Assembly (NCBI RefSeq): GCF_001649575.2
Contig: NC_051449.1
Location: forward strand, 11,059,750 to 11,123,749
From: Kryptolebias marmoratus
Taxonomy: Eukaryota > Chordata > Actinopteri > Cyprinodontiformes > Rivulidae
DNA length: 64,000 bases
Direction: 5' to 3'
The translations under genes were made by a program, and so were the position numbers. Below the pieces are notes generated by a model. That model was not told where the DNA came from. It was given only the letters and a program-made list of their open reading frames with translations, and searched no databases. The number at the start of each line of letters is the position of its first letter. The first letter of the stretch is position 1. Shown piece after piece: positions 61,399 through 64,000 of this stretch.

Positions 61399-61456
61399 TG
61401 CAGAGCTATAAAAGAGCCACACGTGGCCCCAGAGCCGCAGGTTGCAGACCCCCGGT
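61399..61456 (-). mobile_element. hAT transposon terminal remnant
   Basis: On the minus strand the block reads GGGGGTCTGCAACCTGCGGC followed by an AGAGCCACATGTGGCTCTTT-like part. This resembles the terminus of hAT elements common in vertebrates. Only one end is present, so it is a fragment. Confidence 0.5.
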
Positions 61457-62286
61457 CTAATATAATGGTTTTTTTACGCAGCTGTTACTCCGTGTCACAG
61501 AAAACTCTTATACAGCTCACAGGGTGACTCTGCGGAACACATAAAGGTCACAAAAATAATATTCTGTCGTTTTTTTTCACGATTTAGCATGAATCTAAGC
61601 TGCTACATGACGATATTTCTCACTATTTCCCCATTTTCAAATGAGCTAAACTGGATAAAATGATAGAAAATAAACTCAGTGATTCAGACAAACTGTAAAT
61701 GAGTTTACTTTCATGCAAATTCACAAAGCTGCAAACTTCTCCGGCGTGTCTCCACCTGCATCTGTCTCTGTTTGGTCGGACAGCTTGGAGCTTTTTACCT
61801 CGGAAAGCAGCAACCTGTTTGTCCACAGTCGAGTTTCATGTTGGCGTGTGCCACATTTGGCCAGCAAAATGCGAGAGAAAAAAAAAAAAAAAGGTTTAAG
61901 TCTTTTGATTTGTGCTGTCTCCCCCTCCCTCTCTGCACAGATACACACACAGGTATAAGTGTGTGTTTGATCTGGAGCCGCACAGCTGGCTCCGTCTCAG
62001 CGCTCCTCCCTCCTTCGCTCGTCTTTGTGTTCAAGCACTTGTAATTAATTCATGTGTGCAGCGCCGCAGCCTCGCTCGGCAGATGTTCAAAAAGCTGGAA
62101 TACTTGTAATTTAATGCGAGACATTTTCTGATTACAGCATATGTGGGACTGACATTCTAATTACGCAGCACTTCGATATGAGTTTGTTTACAAATGAACA
62201 GAGAATTCCTATTCCTCTTCAGTCGTTCCTAATAATGTTCATGCAACTTTTTCTACCTGGTTCTGATTCCAGCGTTGTTGGGCCTG

Positions 62287-62331
62287 CACAGGAACGCACA
62301 GGAAGCTCTGGGGTTCCTGTGCGTTCCTGTG
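62287..62331. repeat. Perfect 18-bp inverted repeat with 9-base loop
   Basis: CACAGGAACGCACAGGAA (62287-62304) is followed by a 9-base loop (62305-62313) and its exact reverse complement (62314-62331). Pairing extends a few bases outward with one bulged base. Each arm also holds an internal direct repeat of CACAGGAA. No transcript or motif assignment is possible from sequence. Confidence 0.9.
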
Positions 62332-62879
62332 GCAGCCGCCTATTGTTATCCACCTCCAAAAGTGTCTCTATATTTATATAGATCTCATCCTTACTTCGAC
62401 TTTAATGCAGCCCGAACGGAACAATGTACCCGCACAAATTATATATCAACACGACCGGCTCGGTGGCGTTTCGAGTTACCATGACAACGTAATTCACAGA
62501 AAAACAACTCCATTAAAGCCCAGCACAAACCACAGGTCACATGACCTGGAGCGTGGAGCCCTGTGACCAGAACACGTTTTGTTAGCAAACAAATTATACA
62601 TCAAATTGTAGACTTTTTTGTCGTCTTTCATGCAATGTTTCTATTTTTGCTGTAGGTCTTATAGTTTTCTCTCAAGTAGCCCCAGAAGGCAGAGTCCGAC
62701 CACCTGACTTCCTGTCCTTTTCCATCATAATTTTGTCTCACACTGTTTTCCCGATCGTGGTGTGTGGGCTGTTTTTAACTTGCCATATCTCTGTCATAAA
62801 GCACTGTAGAAATGTGCTGTGTGTTCGGCATGTACTTCTGAGAGCTTCTCCCTCTTTTTGATTGCAGCTTGCACGTCTG

Positions 62880-63025
62880 CAACTGATTACAGTCATTCTG
62901 ATCCAAGATGGCTGCCGTAGCTGACTTAGAAAATGCAAAAATGCCCAGAAGTCAGTAATTTCTGTTGATATTTCGTTGTAATTAGCTGTGATGGCAGCTG
63001 TCAGCTTTCCCTAAGACATACTGTG
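62880..63025 (+). repeat. Family A partial copy
   Basis: Contains TGATTACAGTCATTCTGATC, CAAGATGGCTGCCGTAGCTG and a degraded GTGATGGCAGCTGTCAGC segment corresponding to the GTGGTAGTAGCTGAGAGTCA box. Confidence 0.55.
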
Positions 63026-63089
63026 ATGGCAAAGAGATCCTTCAGGTTTGTTTTTTTTGTTTGAAATGTTCCTAAAAACTTTTGGAAAG

Positions 63090-63200
63090 CAAAGTATGTC
63101 ATGAACCACTGAATGGATTTTAGTGAAACTAAAAAAAAGTAATTATTATATGTACGTCTACAGCTGGTTAATTTATGGAGTCGTTGTGATTTAAGATGAG
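63090..63200 (+). repeat. Family A partial copy
   Basis: Contains ATGAACCACTGAATGGATTT, TAGTGAAACT and CTACAGCTGGTTAATTTATG with GGAGTCGTTGTGATTTAAGATG, the first half of the family. It follows the preceding partial copy in the same orientation. Confidence 0.6.
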
Positions 63201-63854
63201 GAAACAAAATCACGCACTAAGTGGCAGGCCCCTTCGAAGTTTCTCCAGGAACTTTTTCTAGTTCTAATTATTAGCAGCGAACTTAATCAAGTTCTGGGTG
63301 ATAATTGTAGGAGGAAGTGTAATTACAAATGGCAGCTATTTTGAGTTTCAGAGTGTGAACTGTGTCAGGGCCGTCTCTAATCGCTTTTTCATTAATGGGA
63401 TTATTTCTTTGTGTCAGAGACACGACATGACGCGCAGGAAGGTAATCCATTTTTCCGAGCTAAAAGAAAGAGTTGCCTTGCTGTGTTTTCCTGTACGCTG
63501 TCAGAATGTTTCAGCGAATAACGACTCATGAAAGCAGGCAGGGTTGGATGTCTTACACACGTTTGGCGCGCCTGGGTTTCCGTTCAGGAGAGCAAAGATT
63601 TGGCGAAAGCCGCCGATTATGGTTTTGGGGCGAGGCCGACTTGATCCTCTGTTGCGGATTCGAGCAGAACGTGGAAATCTTTCTGATGGAGTCAGAAGAA
63701 GAGGCAAAAAAAAAGTGAAACAAAAGCACTTCTGAGAAAACGATCACACAGAAACAACAATTGACTAAAAGGAGGGAGAGGATTTATAGCTGGCACGAAG
63801 ATATAAAGATGACAGCAAAGAGACTAAAATAGACATGAAACAAATCAAGTCAAT

Positions 63855-63997
63855 TAGCTGTGGTGGCCATCTTGAGTTAGGGTGATTCCAAGTTAGCTAT
63901 AGATGTGCGTCCAATGGTTACTTTCTGAGAGTTTCTTTGAAATCCTTTCAGTAGTTCCTGAGATATTTTGCTAACACTACAGACTAACAAACACGTT
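63855..63997 (-). repeat. Family A copy, minus strand, near the window edge
   Basis: The reverse complement starts with GTTTGTTAGTCTGTAGTGTT, AGCAAAATATCTCAGGAACT and ends with CTCAAGATGGCCACCACAGC. The copy may continue past the window edge. Confidence 0.65.
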
Positions 63998-64000
63998 TCT

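Larger units (their letters stand above)
60502..64000 (+). other. dpp6: dpp6 intron after exon 8, cut by the window edge
   Basis: No further dpp6 exon was found here. It contains a hAT terminal remnant (61399-61456), a perfect hairpin (62287-62331) and family A fragments (62880-63200, and 63855 to the end). Confidence 0.65.

Overview
The window looks like one intron-rich teleost fish locus. It holds the first part of dpp6 (dipeptidyl peptidase-like 6, DPPX) on the + strand. DPP6 is a type II single-pass membrane protein that acts as an auxiliary subunit of Kv4 A-type potassium channels. The evidence for a fish genome is long AT-rich introns, GT-AG exons, Tc1 and hAT relics, non-LTR retrotransposon pieces, a probable solo LTR and many microsatellites. 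No bacterial-type operon, rRNA, tRNA or CRISPR array was seen.

Gene layout: the long-isoform first exon is at 3066-3260. Two short candidate first exons follow at 15286-15327 and 17352-17393. The short-isoform (DPP6-S-like) first exon is at 30819-30875. All four end in phase 0 at a GT donor, so each could splice to the shared transmembrane exon at 44896-45010. Six more shared exons follow at 48865-48963, 53663-53757, 54542-54616, 54696-54748, 55109-55190 and 60381-60501. The seven shared exons total 640 nt (213 codons plus 1 nt) and read through in frame. They cover the membrane anchor, the stalk and the start of the beta-propeller. The rest of the propeller and the alpha/beta-hydrolase domain must lie beyond the right edge.

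Non-coding content: a dispersed family (family A, about 15 full or partial copies) dominates. It has inverted-repeat-like ends, a palindromic 3' end, and often sits in head-to-tail pairs. A second family (family B, GCTAAA-rich) has three copies. Other elements are two copies of a palindromic hAT-type MITE (one nested inside a LINE, with an exact 8-bp target duplication), a Tc1 pseudogene and a Tc1 fragment, four LINE pieces, a probable solo LTR, a SINE-like unit and a degenerate GTAC-rich array. A perfect 18-bp hairpin lies at 62287-62331.

Biologically, the window is a multi-promoter region: the choice of first exon would set the cytoplasmic N-terminus of DPP6, while the membrane and extracellular parts stay constant. 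The most interesting points are the two short, less familiar first exons, the mixed DPP6/DPP10-like residues in the propeller exons, and the structure of repeat family A.
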